From Arcuatula senhousia (Eukaryota > Mollusca > Bivalvia > Mytilida > Mytilidae): DNA of 64,000 bases. Under the pieces are notes generated by a model. That model was not told the DNA's origin and did not search any database. It saw nothing but the letters and a program-made list of their open reading frames with translations. Position 1 is the stretch's first letter. Each line of letters opens with the position of its first letter. The DNA is taken from assembly GCA_963971305.1 (NCBI GenBank), contig OZ020309.1, positions 2,535,001 to 2,599,000 on the forward strand. The letters run 5' to 3'. The translations under genes were made by a program, and so were the position numbers. This document shows positions 63,478 to 64,000 of the stretch, one piece after another.

Positions 63478-64000
63478 ATGTGTATGAATAATATTAATAA
63501 TATGTCTTCAGATCATCTCTCAGTGTCAGCCTGGAACATACATGGTCTAGGTGATAAAATAAATGATGAAATTTTTGTCGATAAAATAAAAAGTGATATA
63601 AACATTCTTCTTGAGACCTGGAAAGGTGAATGCAAAGAGTATACAATCCCAGGTTACTATGCAATCTCTAAAAGCAGAAAGAAAAAGAAAAAAGCCAGAC
63701 GCCATAGTGGGGTTATTATCATTTATTATAAGAAAAATATTCATAAAGGCATATCCTATTTAAAAGATGGGTCAACCTCTGAAAACAAAATGTGGTTGAA
63801 ACTTGACTCTTTGTTTTTTGGGCTCACTTCTGACCTCTATCTTTGTGCAGTTTATGTTCCCCCTGTAACGTCGGCACATTATGATAATGATTTGTTAAGT
63901 TTAGAAAATGAAATAAGTCATTTCTCAAATAGGGGTAAAGTGCTATTAATGGGAGATTTCAATGCAAGAACTGGCACAAACACTGATTTTGTTGAAAATG
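63478..64000 (+). CDS. LINE (non-LTR retrotransposon) APE-type endonuclease, 5' part, running off the window
   Basis: Open from 63451 (after TGA at 63448), first ATG 63478, another at 63502, and open to the last base (174 codons). Apurinic-endonuclease-like motifs occur in order: SAWNIHGLGDKI (catalytic N), INILLETW (E), HSGVIIIYYKK, LYLCAVYVPP and LLMGDFNARTG (GDFNA). These match the N-terminal nuclease of APE-type non-LTR elements (the L1, CR1, RTE and I group), which nicks the target for reverse transcription. The RT domain would follow beyond 64000. No frameshift is seen, so this copy may be young. Clade cannot be assigned from this part. Confidence 0.85.
   Translation, partial: MCMNNINNMSSDHLSVSAWNIHGLGDKINDEIFVDKIKSDINILLETWKGECKEYTIPGYYAISKSRKKKKKARRHSGVIIIYYKKNIHKGISYLKDGSTSENKMWLKLDSLFFGLTSDLYLCAVYVPPVTSAHYDNDLLSLENEISHFSNRGKVLLMGDFNARTGTNTDFVEN

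Overview
This is AT-rich, repeat-dense eukaryotic DNA, most likely from a bivalve mollusc and perhaps a mytilid. The reasons are low GC, no dense coding, and several dispersed repeat families with wording I associate with mussel and oyster genomes: the GTGGCGGGGTTAAA repeat, ATTTTCGTGG palindromic MITEs, hammerhead-ribozyme repeats, and abundant decayed Penelope-like or related reverse transcriptase (RT) elements. The taxon is an inference. I see no prokaryotic genes, tRNA, rRNA or CRISPR. Almost every short reading frame in the window is chance or falls inside a repeat.

The centrepiece is a complete 7.07-kb tyrosine-recombinase (YR) retrotransposon of Ngaro/PAT architecture at 41139-48207. 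It has split direct repeats A1 ... B1-A2-B2, each pair identical by eye. Three open frames lie between them: Gag (SAP-like start and three zinc motifs), RT-RNase H, and YR with its R, HxxR and Y residues. Gag and Pol share a frame and are separated by one UGA-CUA stop, a known readthrough context. Pol and YR overlap in the -1 frame across a canonical CCCAAAC slippery heptamer. The element therefore seems to make Gag, Gag-Pol and Gag-Pol-YR from one RNA by two recoding steps, and it looks young.

Layout. 1-5 kb: dispersed repeats, a degraded RT tail, MITEs, a ~165-bp tandem array and a hammerhead relic. 5025-9344: a 4.3-kb unit bounded by identical 73-bp inverted repeats with no recognisable transposase. 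9.3-17 kb: nested copies of a non-coding repeat (here R3), with 3' ends of two RT families (A and B), mostly antisense. 18.0-22.9 kb: two ~0.8-kb inverted copies facing each other across ~2.8 kb, then a palindromic CATATG-rich foldback element. 24.9-25.3 kb: the C-terminus of a LINE RT. 29.8-33.3 kb: the best family-B RT relic, with nested insertions. 33-40 kb: mostly unique DNA with small repeats. 40.4-40.9 kb: a probable host exon encoding a secreted protein, the only convincing non-mobile coding sequence. 41.1-48.2 kb: the YR element. 48.5-51 kb: MITE, GTAC-rich foldback element and an antisense RT relic. 52.4 kb: a second hammerhead relic. 54-60 kb: RT 3' ends and a ~70-bp minisatellite derived from one of them. 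62.2 kb: a possible first exon. 63.5-64 kb: the 5' part of an intact LINE endonuclease frame running off the window.

Names used below: family A is the RT family whose 3' tail reads, on its sense strand, GGAACTGCTTACTCTTCCGG ... CCCCATTGGTACCTCTGCTTC. Family B has a tail containing GGCGCCATAAAACCTGG and ends near TTTTGTTATTACCTTT. R3 to R7 are unclassified dispersed repeats recognised only by recurrence within this window. All alignments were made by eye.
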